Source: Agaribacillus aureus (GTDB taxonomy: Bacteria > Bacteroidota > Bacteroidia > Cytophagales > Cyclobacteriaceae). From it: 64,000 bases of DNA. Position 1 is the first letter of the stretch. Each line of letters begins with the position of its first letter. The stretch covers positions 124,001-188,000 of the forward strand of contig JAUJEB010000003.1 in the NCBI GenBank assembly GCA_030442055.1, written 5' to 3'. The notes under the pieces were generated by a model. That model was not told where the DNA came from. It did no database searches and saw only the letters and a list, made by a program, of their open reading frames with translations. Made by a program: the position numbers and the translations under genes. Positions 37,941 to 47,844 of this stretch are shown in pieces.

Positions 37941-40277
37941 TTAGTTTTTAATTGTAATAGCTGCTTTTTTCTCAAAATAACCCAACCCATAACTCACCGT
38001 AATCACATCGCCCTTTTTCGCTTGCAGTACTTTGTCATTTCGTTTTACCTTATGTTTTTTGTAGCGTACACTGCCCACCATGTATTTGGAATAGGGGCCT
38101 TCTTCCGTTAGTTTCAACACAACCTCATCACCATTTGATGCGCGGACCACCACATTCATTTCATCTACCACTTGCTCATCAAAATTAAGTGGCACACGCA
38201 GGCGGACCGACAAGCTATTTTTGCGCGACCGGGTAAGGAAAATGGCTACTTCGCCATGTGCCAGATAGGCCATGCTTATATTAAAAGCCGTATTAAACTG
38301 CACCCATCCTTCTGTCCAGCCAAGGTTGCCTATCTCGGGGTGGTTGGGATAATGATTATTTTTAGGCGAGCCGTCAAAGACAAAACGTACGGGTTCCAAC
38401 AAGCCAACACCCCCATGATGGGCTGAATACCAACCTTGATCTACGCCCTCGATCTCAGTGGGACCATCATAGGAGAAATGCCGTCCTGTGGGATTTCTGC
38501 CAAAGGCATTATCAAAATGTGCCCAGACAAGCCTATTCAATGCGTTTGATAATGCTTCATTTTTTATCACACTCATCGCTGCCAGGGCACAGGCGGGAAA
38601 CCCCAATACATTTCCTGTCTCATTCCACCCGGCGGGAACCCAGTCACCGTCTTTTGTAAATTTCCTAAAATCCCACATATTATCAGATCTGTCAATAGCC
38701 ACCTTTGCCCATTCTTCTATCTTATCATACAACCCTTCCGGTCTCTTGTCGGGATACTGGTGATAAAAGTAAGCAAATGCCCGCATCGTCATATGCTCTG
38801 ACATTCGCTGGCCTTTGGTGGAAAGCGAATCATGCCAGTCAAGATGGGCAATCATCCAGCTCATCTGCCGATAGGCTGCATTGAAATACTTATCGGCGTC
38901 AGGTTCGCCTTGTTTGGAGGCCACTTCGAACATCATTAGATTAGGAATGACAGTGTGTCCCGGTGGCAACTCGCCCTTAGTAGTACCCAGCTTGGTTTTC
39001 AAAGACAAGAGGTTGTGTTCGGGGCTTTTGTCGTATTGCGAGGTTGATCTTTTATCCACATTTGCTTTGGTCCATTTTTCCTTTAAATAAGCATAGACAA
39101 TGTCAAAATTTTGTTGAGGCAGCCATTGCTTCAAATAGGGAAAGGCGTAAAGAAAATGTGCCAATTCCGCTTTTTGGTGCTCGTGTTCGAGCTGTTGTGA
39201 TATTTTCACATCTACATCCCAATGAATGAGCTTAACAATGTCCGGGGCATCCTCCGCATAGGGTGCCAGACTTCCCCACTTGTCTTTATAAGGAGGTGGA
39301 AAGGAATCGTTTGGCCGGTAGGAAATTTTACGTTCCATGCGCTTGTAGGCCGACGGGTTGGACAGAAACTGTGCAATTAAACTTTGTAGCGCCCAGTTAA
39401 AAAAATCACCATCTCGCCATGCCCATGATAAACGTCTTATCTTGTCAGTGGTACCCAAATAATGCCTGGCTCCAGTCATGAAGTCTACCATATTTCGGTA
39501 GGTAACACGCTCCAGCCAGAATGGCCCTATTCTAAAGGGATAGGAAGTAAGGGTATCTATTGTTACTATATACGCTACGTCGGATAATGGATTAAAACCT
39601 GAAAAATCACCTATGCCGTTTTGAACGGTACCTCTATAGACTATTTCCTTTGTAATCAGATCTTTGATGAAAAAGGGTGTTTGGTCAGGCACTTCCGGCG
39701 CAGTAAATCTTTTGGGTTTGTCTAGATTGTAACCGCTTTGATTGACCAGTATTTTTTTGACTTCTGTAGCGGTACTGTCGATGTATTGTTCACCATAAAT
39801 TTCCAACTCTCTTACCTTCACCAAACCTTCATCTTCGATGGCCAGCCTAATTCTGTCAGTCAATAGGGCTTTTTTAAAGGCTACGACAATGTCTTTTTGC
39901 TGGTTACTGGCGTTCAAGGTATGGTTTCTCCAACTGCCATTAAGCAAAGTTTGAATGGCATAATGATGTACCGGTTTGCCAAGATCAGTTTCTACAAAGG
40001 CGTGTACCTCTTTGATTTCAGTAGCACCCGGAAGAATCACCGTGATCCACTTGGTACCTTTTGTCTTTTCACTTACCCAGGCGGTCTCCATGTTTCCATC
40101 TATAGCCTGATCGGCGGCATTGCCTATCGGGCCGCCTGAACCGGCCGTGGCTGTACCTGTCGCAGATAGATTGTTCTGGGCGCATGCAGTCTGGTAATAT
40201 AAGAGGACCATGCCAAATACAAAGGCATGGCTAATGATTTGTGAGATTGACTTCGATCTTTTATCAATAATTAACAT
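37941..40277 (-). CDS. Discoidin-domain protein with GH9-like N-terminal Ig and alpha/alpha-barrel domains
   Basis: This 778-residue secreted protein (signal to ACAQ) starts with an F5/8 type C (discoidin) domain, about residues 37-160 (DQAIDGNMETAWVS, VRELEIYG). A CelD_N-like Ig domain follows (about 172-265), recognised by ILVNQSGYNLDKPKRF as in GH9 cellulases. The large helical domain (about 270-680) has WAWRDGDFFNWALQSL and AFGRNPTGRHFSYDG. These recall GH9 but lack its clear GWHDAGD and PHHR motifs. A C-terminal beta domain completes it. It is probably a divergent (alpha/alpha)6 glycoside hydrolase or lyase acting on the glycan of this locus. Catalytic residues are not assigned. Confidence 0.65.
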   Translation of the reverse strand: MLIIDKRSKSISQIISHAFVFGMVLLYYQTACAQNNLSATGTATAGSGGPIGNAADQAIDGNMETAWVSEKTKGTKWITVILPGATEIKEVHAFVETDLGKPVHHYAIQTLLNGSWRNHTLNASNQQKDIVVAFKKALLTDRIRLAIEDEGLVKVRELEIYGEQYIDSTATEVKKILVNQSGYNLDKPKRFTAPEVPDQTPFFIKDLITKEIVYRGTVQNGIGDFSGFNPLSDVAYIVTIDTLTSYPFRIGPFWLERVTYRNMVDFMTGARHYLGTTDKIRRLSWAWRDGDFFNWALQSLIAQFLSNPSAYKRMERKISYRPNDSFPPPYKDKWGSLAPYAEDAPDIVKLIHWDVDVKISQQLEHEHQKAELAHFLYAFPYLKQWLPQQNFDIVYAYLKEKWTKANVDKRSTSQYDKSPEHNLLSLKTKLGTTKGELPPGHTVIPNLMMFEVASKQGEPDADKYFNAAYRQMSWMIAHLDWHDSLSTKGQRMSEHMTMRAFAYFYHQYPDKRPEGLYDKIEEWAKVAIDRSDNMWDFRKFTKDGDWVPAGWNETGNVLGFPACALAAMSVIKNEALSNALNRLVWAHFDNAFGRNPTGRHFSYDGPTEIEGVDQGWYSAHHGGVGLLEPVRFVFDGSPKNNHYPNHPEIGNLGWTEGWVQFNTAFNISMAYLAHGEVAIFLTRSRKNSLSVRLRVPLNFDEQVVDEMNVVVRASNGDEVVLKLTEEGPYSKYMVGSVRYKKHKVKRNDKVLQAKKGDVITVSYGLGYFEKKAAITIKN

Positions 40278-40284
40278 AGAAACG

Positions 40285-42504
40285 TTACTTAATCAAATAA
40301 TTATGCCCGCTAATAATTTCAAACTGAAAAGTATGGTGTACACTCGTGAAGGAGACTTCCTGACCGGTAATTGTATCGACAATTTTAAAATTTTCCCAAT
40401 CCGGATTGTCAATGGTAATGATATTTTGAGTTTCTCCATCCAATCCAATAAATGTCTCTTTAGCTTTTTTTGCTACAGGATAGATTCTGCCCAACAGTTG
40501 GTTATTTTTTCTCTCTATAAGTATACCTTTACCGCCAATAAAACAAGGAATTCTGTCTAATGGCACATCAATGTCTTCAAGCATCACCGGTCCCATGTAT
40601 TTGTCTTTGCCCTCGTAATCAAACCAAATGCCGGTTGGAAGGTAGACATCCATCTTATTGGAAGTGTGATTTTTAAGTAACGGGGCGGCCATTAATGATC
40701 CACCGATCATCCACTGAAAATGGGCCAGCTTGGCGACCGTGCTATCGCCAGGAAAGGCAATGGTAATTGGCGTTAATGTGTATGGATAGCCGTTTTCATA
40801 ACCATTCATGGCTGCGCTGTACATGTATGGCACCATGCTGGCATGAAAATCAATTGCTTCTTTAAATGCCTGCTTTTTTTCAACCGGCCACTTATCCGGA
40901 TAGGCGCCTACGGCTAATCCGGAGGTAAGGGCCAAAAGCCAGGTATGCCTTACCGACCTGTCGGCGTCTTCCACCCGATGCATATTATGGACGCCGGCGA
41001 CGTCGGAGTACACATTTGGAAATCCACATGCCGCATATTGCAGGTAGTTGATCGGTATGCGTTTAGTAATTTGTCCAACATTGGTGTCGTTAACCCGGAG
41101 TAAAGTACCAGGCGCTATAAATTCCCCATTTCTGGCCATTACCAATCCGCCCTTGCGGGCGATTTCTATCATTGGTAAATTAAAAATATCGGTAAGGGAG
41201 TCAATATCCATCATGGTATCTTCTTTAATACCGTCAACTTCCCATTTTCTGAATAGGTCTTCATACCACAGTGCAGCACCAGGGGTGTTTCCATCGAGCA
41301 GGTAGCTTGGGACGATAGGAAATATGTTTGAGGTGATCTTCAGCGCCTCACCATCTGCGTGTTTTACCAGGAACCCTTTTTCTTTTGCCTCGACGGACAA
41401 GTCATTGCCATTAAAAGCTTTTACCACCAGGTTTTTATCTCTTTTCTCTGTGACGGGGTAAAAAGGTCCACCGGCTGGCACAAAATTAGTTCTCAATCCA
41501 ATCAGCCATTTAATATCATGCTGGTGCATCCATGTTTTGAATACTTGCGGGTTTGGAAATTTTTCACCCCATCTACCGAAACTCGTGGTCGTTCCTCCCG
41601 TCTCCCAGAAACCTGAACCTGTTACTGCCCAGCGTATTGGATACCCATGATGATGAAACTTTTGCAGGATGGCCTGTACCGTCTTCTGATTCGTGTTCCA
41701 TCCAAGGGCATCCCACGATTCCCAGCCTAACTCAAAAAACCTGGGTTTTGGTTGGACATCCTTGTATCCGGCCAGCGTACGCAATTTTTTGTAACTTTTG
41801 TAAATGGCAGCAGGATCTCCCAATAAATAATGAAAAGTTGCGCCTCCTGCCCTGGTAATGTTCATTTCGTATTCAGACGCACTTAAAACAACCGTTTTTT
41901 TTCCATCATCGAAAAAGACACCGGCAAGGGAGTTTTTAGGAAAAATTGTAAATGTGCTGGCCCAGCGCTGGATACCCCCGTTATTTTCAATAGGATATTC
42001 ACTCGCCTTGTTTTCAATCAGGTTGAAACTTTCACCGTATGCCCCGGCATCCCCCAGCCCATGAGCCAATGGCATGCCTCCAAGCCGAAGGGATATAGTG
42101 ACCAGTCCTTTGGCTTGCGGTATTATTTTAAAGGTTGCCAGGTTATTGATAAAGGAAACCTCTACCCTGGCCTTGTCACCGGTTGCGTTGGTTACCAGAA
42201 ATACTTTCTTATCGACATTGCCGGCCGTTTGCTCTATTTCCTCAGACGACACCACTTCACTTCCCATAAATACAATCCCGGATACCGGATGTGCCGGTAC
42301 CAGAGGTGTTCCGTCAAGTTTTCTAAAATCATATCTAAAACCCTTTTTCTCTACAAACAACCGGGCTTGCGCTCCTTTTAGCGCTGGCACTTGCTGATCA
42401 TTGGCTCGATCTTGTTTACTTGAACAGCCAAAAGCCGCAAACCAGCACGCCAGGAGGAGCCACATAGCATTTATTTTCATCTTTTTGAATGCGATGCTTA
42501 TCAT
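40285..42504 (-). CDS. GH31-family glycoside hydrolase (lipoprotein)
   Basis: This 739-residue protein has a lipoprotein signal (AFGC). Two starts are possible: the ATG at 42504, one base after the upstream stop, or the ATG at 42480, which gives a more usual signal peptide. The N-terminal beta-sandwich precedes a TIM barrel with FELGWESWDALGWNTNQ and the family nucleophile segment WEVDGIKEDTMMD, where Asp429 is the likely nucleophile. The proximal C-terminal beta domain reads VYLPTGIWFDYEGKDKY. GH31 enzymes cleave alpha-glycosides (glucose, xylose, galactose, sulfoquinovose and others); the specificity is not evident. It is in the middle of the susC-led operon. Confidence 0.88.
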   Translation of the reverse strand: MISIAFKKMKINAMWLLLACWFAAFGCSSKQDRANDQQVPALKGAQARLFVEKKGFRYDFRKLDGTPLVPAHPVSGIVFMGSEVVSSEEIEQTAGNVDKKVFLVTNATGDKARVEVSFINNLATFKIIPQAKGLVTISLRLGGMPLAHGLGDAGAYGESFNLIENKASEYPIENNGGIQRWASTFTIFPKNSLAGVFFDDGKKTVVLSASEYEMNITRAGGATFHYLLGDPAAIYKSYKKLRTLAGYKDVQPKPRFFELGWESWDALGWNTNQKTVQAILQKFHHHGYPIRWAVTGSGFWETGGTTTSFGRWGEKFPNPQVFKTWMHQHDIKWLIGLRTNFVPAGGPFYPVTEKRDKNLVVKAFNGNDLSVEAKEKGFLVKHADGEALKITSNIFPIVPSYLLDGNTPGAALWYEDLFRKWEVDGIKEDTMMDIDSLTDIFNLPMIEIARKGGLVMARNGEFIAPGTLLRVNDTNVGQITKRIPINYLQYAACGFPNVYSDVAGVHNMHRVEDADRSVRHTWLLALTSGLAVGAYPDKWPVEKKQAFKEAIDFHASMVPYMYSAAMNGYENGYPYTLTPITIAFPGDSTVAKLAHFQWMIGGSLMAAPLLKNHTSNKMDVYLPTGIWFDYEGKDKYMGPVMLEDIDVPLDRIPCFIGGKGILIERKNNQLLGRIYPVAKKAKETFIGLDGETQNIITIDNPDWENFKIVDTITGQEVSFTSVHHTFQFEIISGHNYLIK

Positions 42505-42505
42505 A

Positions 42506-45500
42506 TCAGTTTATCGCTATTATCTGAAAAAAATCGTTGTTTCTCGCCACACCCAGCACTTTTCTACCCTCGGGCGCCGAGATCAACCCCACATCACTTA
42601 CATTCCCTTTTATACATAAGCCACTATCATAAGGCAATACCGGTGTAAAATTTCCATTTCCGTCGCCTGTTAAATACAGACCATATCCGGCATCCTGTCG
42701 CGGGGTTTCTACCTCAAAGCCATACATATTACCAAATAAAATAATATCTAAGTTACCATCCTTGTTTACATCATCTGAAATAATGCGTCTCACAGCGGTG
42801 ATTTGGGCCGAATTGGGCAGGACCTTAATATCAAACACACCATTTCCCTTATTTTCAAAATAACAGGAGGCAAAATTGGTGGCATTATAATGCAGGGCAT
42901 TCTTCATATTTTCTCCGCCGTATACCTCTTCGAGTCCAGCCAGTGCGAAGGCATGATAGCTGGGAAATTTCTCTTTCAAAAACGGCATTTGATTTGAGCT
43001 GCAAGACCGACCGCGCAAAGGAAATACTTTACCATCCTGGTGGAACCCAAGCACAATGTCCAATGTACCGGTTTGATCAAAATCCCTGGCGTAAATTTCA
43101 AAAGGTTCGGCCTTTGATGCCTTGTATTTTGCGTTTAATCCAAGGTTACCAGCCATCAGGTCTATGTCGCCGTCGTTATCATAATCTGCTGACCCTACAC
43201 TGAACCACCAGCCGGTTTCCTCACTTAAACCCGCGGCCTCCGTAAAATCTGATAGCACACCATTTTTATTTTTCAGTATTTTCACCGGCATCCATTCGCC
43301 TACGATGATCAAATCCTTGATGCCATCTCCATCTATATCTGCCCAGGTGGCGTCAGTCACCATGCCGATTTCCTTAAGTGATTCAGGCGTCACATTAACA
43401 AATTGAATATTGCCCTTTTTGGAATCATTTCTAAACAGGAAACTCCTTCCCGGATAAGGATATTTTCCCGGCATTTGACGCCCTCCGACGAAGAGGTCCA
43501 AATCGCCGTCCAGATCGTAATCATAAGATCGCACAACAGAACCACTTGCCTTGACCGCCTGCTCAAAAGGCTTGCCAGCTTTGGTAAAACTGCCTTTTTC
43601 GTTGATATAAACTCTATCTGAGTAATAAGGTGATCCAGGAGGATGTTCGTTTCCGCCGCTGACTACATAGAGATCCAAATCGTTATCCATATCTACATCA
43701 AAAAACACCGCATCTACGTCCTCGTACTCCTGTTCATGAGCAAAAACTACCTGGCGGGCATGATTAAATTTTCCCTGGGAATTTTGCAGATAGAGTTTAC
43801 CGATAAAACCTTTAGCTCCTCCCAGGTAAAAGTCTTCAAGGCCGTCATTATTTACATCTCCCACCGCCATTGCCGGCCCGTCCTCGGACAACTTGTGGGG
43901 CAACAGGCTTTCCCTGGCAAAGTCGTTAAATTCATTTTCAACCGGCTTGTACCTGAGACCTACAAGTTGTGTTATATCTTCAAATATTCTTTTTACATCT
44001 TCAGACCGTATGCTATCCCTTGCCGCCTTCGCATGATCAAGGGCTATTAACTGGTTGACCGGTAAGGCCGACAAGGTTTGTTTGCTGCCATCAGGCCAGG
44101 TAATGATCAACATCTCAATTTCTTCAGTATTTCCCAATCCAAAATGCAGTATTCTGTCGACGGAAGATTGAAAACCTCTCGATAAATATTGTTCAGTGAT
44201 CTGGCGGCCTTCCGTTGTTTGCACCATCACCCTGGCGCCTATCCCGTCAGGATTGTTGCGGGGACCTGTTAATTTGATTTTGAGATAATTCCCCAATCCT
44301 CTTTCTATACTGTTATTTCTGTAGATAAAGGCCTTGTCATCCATGTTATTGGTGATAATATCCAGGTCGCCATCGTTGTCAAGATCTGCATAGGCTGCGC
44401 CATTGGTGGCTGTTAACTTGTCCGGCGCCCATATCCTATTTTTTTTGGAAAAAGATAAATCGCCCTTATTTTCAAAAAAGTAATTGTCTTTTTTACGGCC
44501 GGGCATTTTTTGTAACATGTCCTCCACAAACATATTATACAACGTTTCCCGAAGGTTTTCGGGAGCCCTGGCAAGCTTGTGTTCCAGCGCCTGGTGTTTT
44601 TTGTTTTTGTAAATAGTATAATCCACATTCCGGAAGTCGCGTTTGATACCGTTTGACACGAACAGGTCTTTGTCTCCATCATTGTCCATATCAAAAAACA
44701 AAGGTCCCCAACTCCAATCAGTATTTGAGATACCTCCGAATGCCGCTATATCAGAGAATAAAGGCTGGCCTGCCCCTTGAGGAGTGCCGTTGTTCATTTG
44801 TAAGGTATTGTACATATATTGATGGTGGTAGCCATTTTCCACCAGATAAGTGAATTGTTCGGGATTCATACCGCTCATGCTGGCCTTCATTCCGTAATTG
44901 TCTTCCGATACCATATCCACTGAAATGAAATCGAGCCAGCCGTCATTGTTAAAATCTGCTATATCGTTGCCCATCGAAAATGCAGAGATGTGACCGGTAG
45001 CATCATTGATAATCTCCCGGTAGGTGCCATCTTTTTGGTTGAGGTATAGCCGGTCTTTTGCCGTATAATCCTGACCAACCAATATATCCGGCCATCCGTC
45101 ATTATTGAGGTCCCCTATGGCAACACCCAGTCCAAAACCAATACCATCGTTAATGATCCCCACTTCATCGGAGATATCTATAAATTTTCCGCGATCATTT
45201 CTAAAGAGCCTCTCGCTGGTTAGTGCTGACTTTTCGAAACGCAAGCGTTCCATGTTTTCCTGCACATACTGCGCACTCACATTGTGATTCAATAAAAAAA
45301 GGTCCAGGTCGCCATCTCTGTCAAAATCAAAAAAAGATGCCTGGGTGGAATAGTGCGGCAGATCCAGACCATATTTTTTGGCTTCTTCTTTAAACACAGG
45401 TATGCCTGCGCTGTTATTGCCGGTGTTGACATAAAGCTCGTTACGCCTTTTATTCGGATCGTTGAATATTCCCGACTTGCAGCTATAGATGTCCAGCCTC

Positions 45501-45937
45501 CCGTCGCCATTAATATCTACCATGGCGGTGCCCTGATAAAAACCGTATGTTCCCTTTACTCCCGAATCATGGGTAACGTCTTCAAACTTCAAATTACCTT
45601 TGTTCACATAGAGACGGTTGTCAACAAGATTACCAGCAAAATATAAGTCAGGAAGATCGTCACCATTCAGATCTCCAACGGATACGCCAGCGCCATTATA
45701 AAGATATTCGTATGCAAAACCGTTCATTACCGCATTTTCCCTGACTGTATTGTTAAAATTAATGTTTGTGACGGAATCGGAAAGGATGTCAAACAAAAAC
45801 CCGCTATCACTTACATGCACCCCCTGACCTGATTCTGTCCGGTGATGTGAAGGATCGCATCCCTGCAGCATAATCCCTGGAATCCAAAAGGTATATACCC
45901 ACCTTGCCACGTTTGTCAACTTACCCTGTTTTTTCAT
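42506..45937 (-). CDS. CRTAC1-like FG-GAP/ASPIC-UnbV lipoprotein of the utilization locus
   Basis: This 1143-residue protein is third in the susC-led operon. I start it at the ATG at 45937; the longer frame begins at a TTG. The lipobox is MLQGC (Cys27). It has two FG-GAP propellers with calcium loops (DLNGDDLPDLYF, DVNNDGLEDFYLGG) and an ASPIC/UnbV domain near residues 560-620 (GIGARVMVQT to TWPDGS). In classical utilization loci the place after susD is held by SusE/SusF or another surface glycan-binding lipoprotein. None is found here, so this protein may fill that place. Its closest relatives in the window are the genes at 11476 and 20089. Confidence 0.86.
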   Translation of the reverse strand: MKKQGKLTNVARWVYTFWIPGIMLQGCDPSHHRTESGQGVHVSDSGFLFDILSDSVTNINFNNTVRENAVMNGFAYEYLYNGAGVSVGDLNGDDLPDLYFAGNLVDNRLYVNKGNLKFEDVTHDSGVKGTYGFYQGTAMVDINGDGRLDIYSCKSGIFNDPNKRRNELYVNTGNNSAGIPVFKEEAKKYGLDLPHYSTQASFFDFDRDGDLDLFLLNHNVSAQYVQENMERLRFEKSALTSERLFRNDRGKFIDISDEVGIINDGIGFGLGVAIGDLNNDGWPDILVGQDYTAKDRLYLNQKDGTYREIINDATGHISAFSMGNDIADFNNDGWLDFISVDMVSEDNYGMKASMSGMNPEQFTYLVENGYHHQYMYNTLQMNNGTPQGAGQPLFSDIAAFGGISNTDWSWGPLFFDMDNDGDKDLFVSNGIKRDFRNVDYTIYKNKKHQALEHKLARAPENLRETLYNMFVEDMLQKMPGRKKDNYFFENKGDLSFSKKNRIWAPDKLTATNGAAYADLDNDGDLDIITNNMDDKAFIYRNNSIERGLGNYLKIKLTGPRNNPDGIGARVMVQTTEGRQITEQYLSRGFQSSVDRILHFGLGNTEEIEMLIITWPDGSKQTLSALPVNQLIALDHAKAARDSIRSEDVKRIFEDITQLVGLRYKPVENEFNDFARESLLPHKLSEDGPAMAVGDVNNDGLEDFYLGGAKGFIGKLYLQNSQGKFNHARQVVFAHEQEYEDVDAVFFDVDMDNDLDLYVVSGGNEHPPGSPYYSDRVYINEKGSFTKAGKPFEQAVKASGSVVRSYDYDLDGDLDLFVGGRQMPGKYPYPGRSFLFRNDSKKGNIQFVNVTPESLKEIGMVTDATWADIDGDGIKDLIIVGEWMPVKILKNKNGVLSDFTEAAGLSEETGWWFSVGSADYDNDGDIDLMAGNLGLNAKYKASKAEPFEIYARDFDQTGTLDIVLGFHQDGKVFPLRGRSCSSNQMPFLKEKFPSYHAFALAGLEEVYGGENMKNALHYNATNFASCYFENKGNGVFDIKVLPNSAQITAVRRIISDDVNKDGNLDIILFGNMYGFEVETPRQDAGYGLYLTGDGNGNFTPVLPYDSGLCIKGNVSDVGLISAPEGRKVLGVARNNDFFQIIAIN

Positions 45938-46018
45938 ATACTTACGAAATGACAAGTACTAAGGAAGACAATGCTCCCTTAGTACTTACAGTTAATTCAC
46001 ATGATATCATAAAGTCGC

Positions 46019-47827
46019 TTAATAACCTCCCGGATTCTGTGTTACCACACCCTCTGTCGCATCGATCTCACTTTGGGGTATTGCCCAAAGGTAGTCTCTG
46101 GCAGGATTAAACAAACGGACCTCCACTTCCCTATAGTCCAGATTGCCTTTGATAGCACGTGGCTGGGACGGCGCCCCGGCATAACTGACAAAACCATCGT
46201 CATCAATATCCGGTACAAAACCTAGTGTTCCACCGATCTTACTCCAGCCATTGGCGGGAGAACCAAATAAAATACCATTCATAACCTTTTCAGCCGTTCT
46301 CCAACGCCTGATATCAAACAGCCTGAAGCCTTCATCGGCCAACTCTGCCTGGCGTTCTCTTCGGATTACTTTTCGCAACCCGGATTGATCCATCGTTGTA
46401 ATGGCCGGATAATTGGCCACATCACCTCTGTCGGTACCGTATGCGCGGGCCCGCACATCGTTAATGGCATCGAGTACGCTTTGATCGATAGTTCCGGCCT
46501 CTATTTTTGCCTCGGCATAGATCAGCAGCACTTCAGCATATCTCATCAGGATTATGGATAATTCCGACTGATCTACATTACCATCGCCCATCAAAGCGGG
46601 TTCATCGGAGAATTTCTTCCAATTATAACCGGTATATGCGCCGAACTCATTGGCTCCGGAAGTTGTAAAAGATGCTCCACTTACCAGATCTGTTTTTGTG
46701 ATCCCCCGGAAATCAGCGGAATTTAAGTTAAGCGTTCTGGCAATATTAACACCACCTTCCACAGTCCACGTTGCCACGCTATCGGAATGTGTTTCAAATA
46801 TTCTTCCTGTCCACACTTCACCGGGTACTACTATGGAAGCCTTGAGTCTTGGATCCCTGTTTTCGTAAGGATTGGCCGGATCGAATGCAGGATCTTCATC
46901 AATCGGGAGTCCGTTGACTGTTTCATAAGAATCTACCATTTGCTGGGAAGGAACAAACTGTGCCCAACCACCAAACCGGGTACCTTGCCTTCTGGGAAGC
47001 CCATGTGTACGGGTACCTTGTTGATAAGAAAGGTCGAATATTACTTCTTCCGAGCCGGAACCTGCCGCTGTGAACAACGCTTCGTAATCTGCGAATAAGC
47101 TGTGGACCCCACCATTCATGACCGCTTCGGCAGCTTCCTCGGCGATCGTCCAGTTTTCGTTGTATAGTGCCACCCGCGCTCTGAGTGTATGCGCTGCCAT
47201 GGCCGAAGCCCTTCCCCTGTTGCTACTTCCCCAGGTATCGGGAAGCAGCCCGGTAGCGGTCTGAAGATCTGACAATATATTATTTACAATTTCAGCCTTA
47301 GGTGTTCTTTCCAGGGACAGGCCTTCCAGCGAAGTCGCCACCTCTGTCCGGTAGGGCACGTCTCCAAATAATTCCACCAGGTAATTGTAGAAAAAAGCTC
47401 TCAAAAAAAGCGCCTCTCCCCTGATCTCACTAAAGCGTGTGGGATCTGTATTTTCTTCCGCCTTTGACATATTGTTTAACAGGTTATTAGCCCGTTGAAT
47501 GCCCTGGTACATCCGGTTCCAAAAACCACTGGCAAGGCCATTGGTGGAAGTCATTCCGCCGGTGGTCACCGTAGCGGTACCGGATACATTGCCCCGGCTA
47601 AAACCAAAATCCGTGGCATGGTCCAAAACCTGTGGAAAAGGATCGGGCAGGGTATAATTGGCAGTAGCGTAAATGCCTGCCAAAGCTACCTCAAGCTGAT
47701 CCTGAGAGGTAAAAAAAACAGCATCGGTAGGAGCACTGGGATCATCCAGGTTGAGCACTTTGTCTTCACAAGCGCCTAATCCAAATCCCACAAAGCAAAT
47801 TATCAATAATTTATTTAAGGTGTTCAT
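46019..47827 (-). CDS. RagB/SusD-family nutrient-binding outer-membrane lipoprotein
   Basis: This 602-residue lipoprotein (GLGAC, Cys20) has the standard RagB/SusD layout. The N-terminal SusD-like_3 part contains QLEVALAGIYATANY, and TPR helices with RGEALFLRAFFYNYLVELFG follow. The C-terminal RagB domain has ILMRYAEVLLIYAEAKIEAG and ends YLWAIPQSEIDATEGVVTQN. It partners the SusC barrel encoded 17 bp upstream to bind and hand over glycan at the cell surface. An 81-bp gap separates it from the CRTAC1-like gene downstream in the same operon. Confidence 0.95.
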   Translation of the reverse strand: MNTLNKLLIICFVGFGLGACEDKVLNLDDPSAPTDAVFFTSQDQLEVALAGIYATANYTLPDPFPQVLDHATDFGFSRGNVSGTATVTTGGMTSTNGLASGFWNRMYQGIQRANNLLNNMSKAEENTDPTRFSEIRGEALFLRAFFYNYLVELFGDVPYRTEVATSLEGLSLERTPKAEIVNNILSDLQTATGLLPDTWGSSNRGRASAMAAHTLRARVALYNENWTIAEEAAEAVMNGGVHSLFADYEALFTAAGSGSEEVIFDLSYQQGTRTHGLPRRQGTRFGGWAQFVPSQQMVDSYETVNGLPIDEDPAFDPANPYENRDPRLKASIVVPGEVWTGRIFETHSDSVATWTVEGGVNIARTLNLNSADFRGITKTDLVSGASFTTSGANEFGAYTGYNWKKFSDEPALMGDGNVDQSELSIILMRYAEVLLIYAEAKIEAGTIDQSVLDAINDVRARAYGTDRGDVANYPAITTMDQSGLRKVIRRERQAELADEGFRLFDIRRWRTAEKVMNGILFGSPANGWSKIGGTLGFVPDIDDDGFVSYAGAPSQPRAIKGNLDYREVEVRLFNPARDYLWAIPQSEIDATEGVVTQNPGGY

Positions 47828-47844
47828 TGCTTTAATTATTTAAT

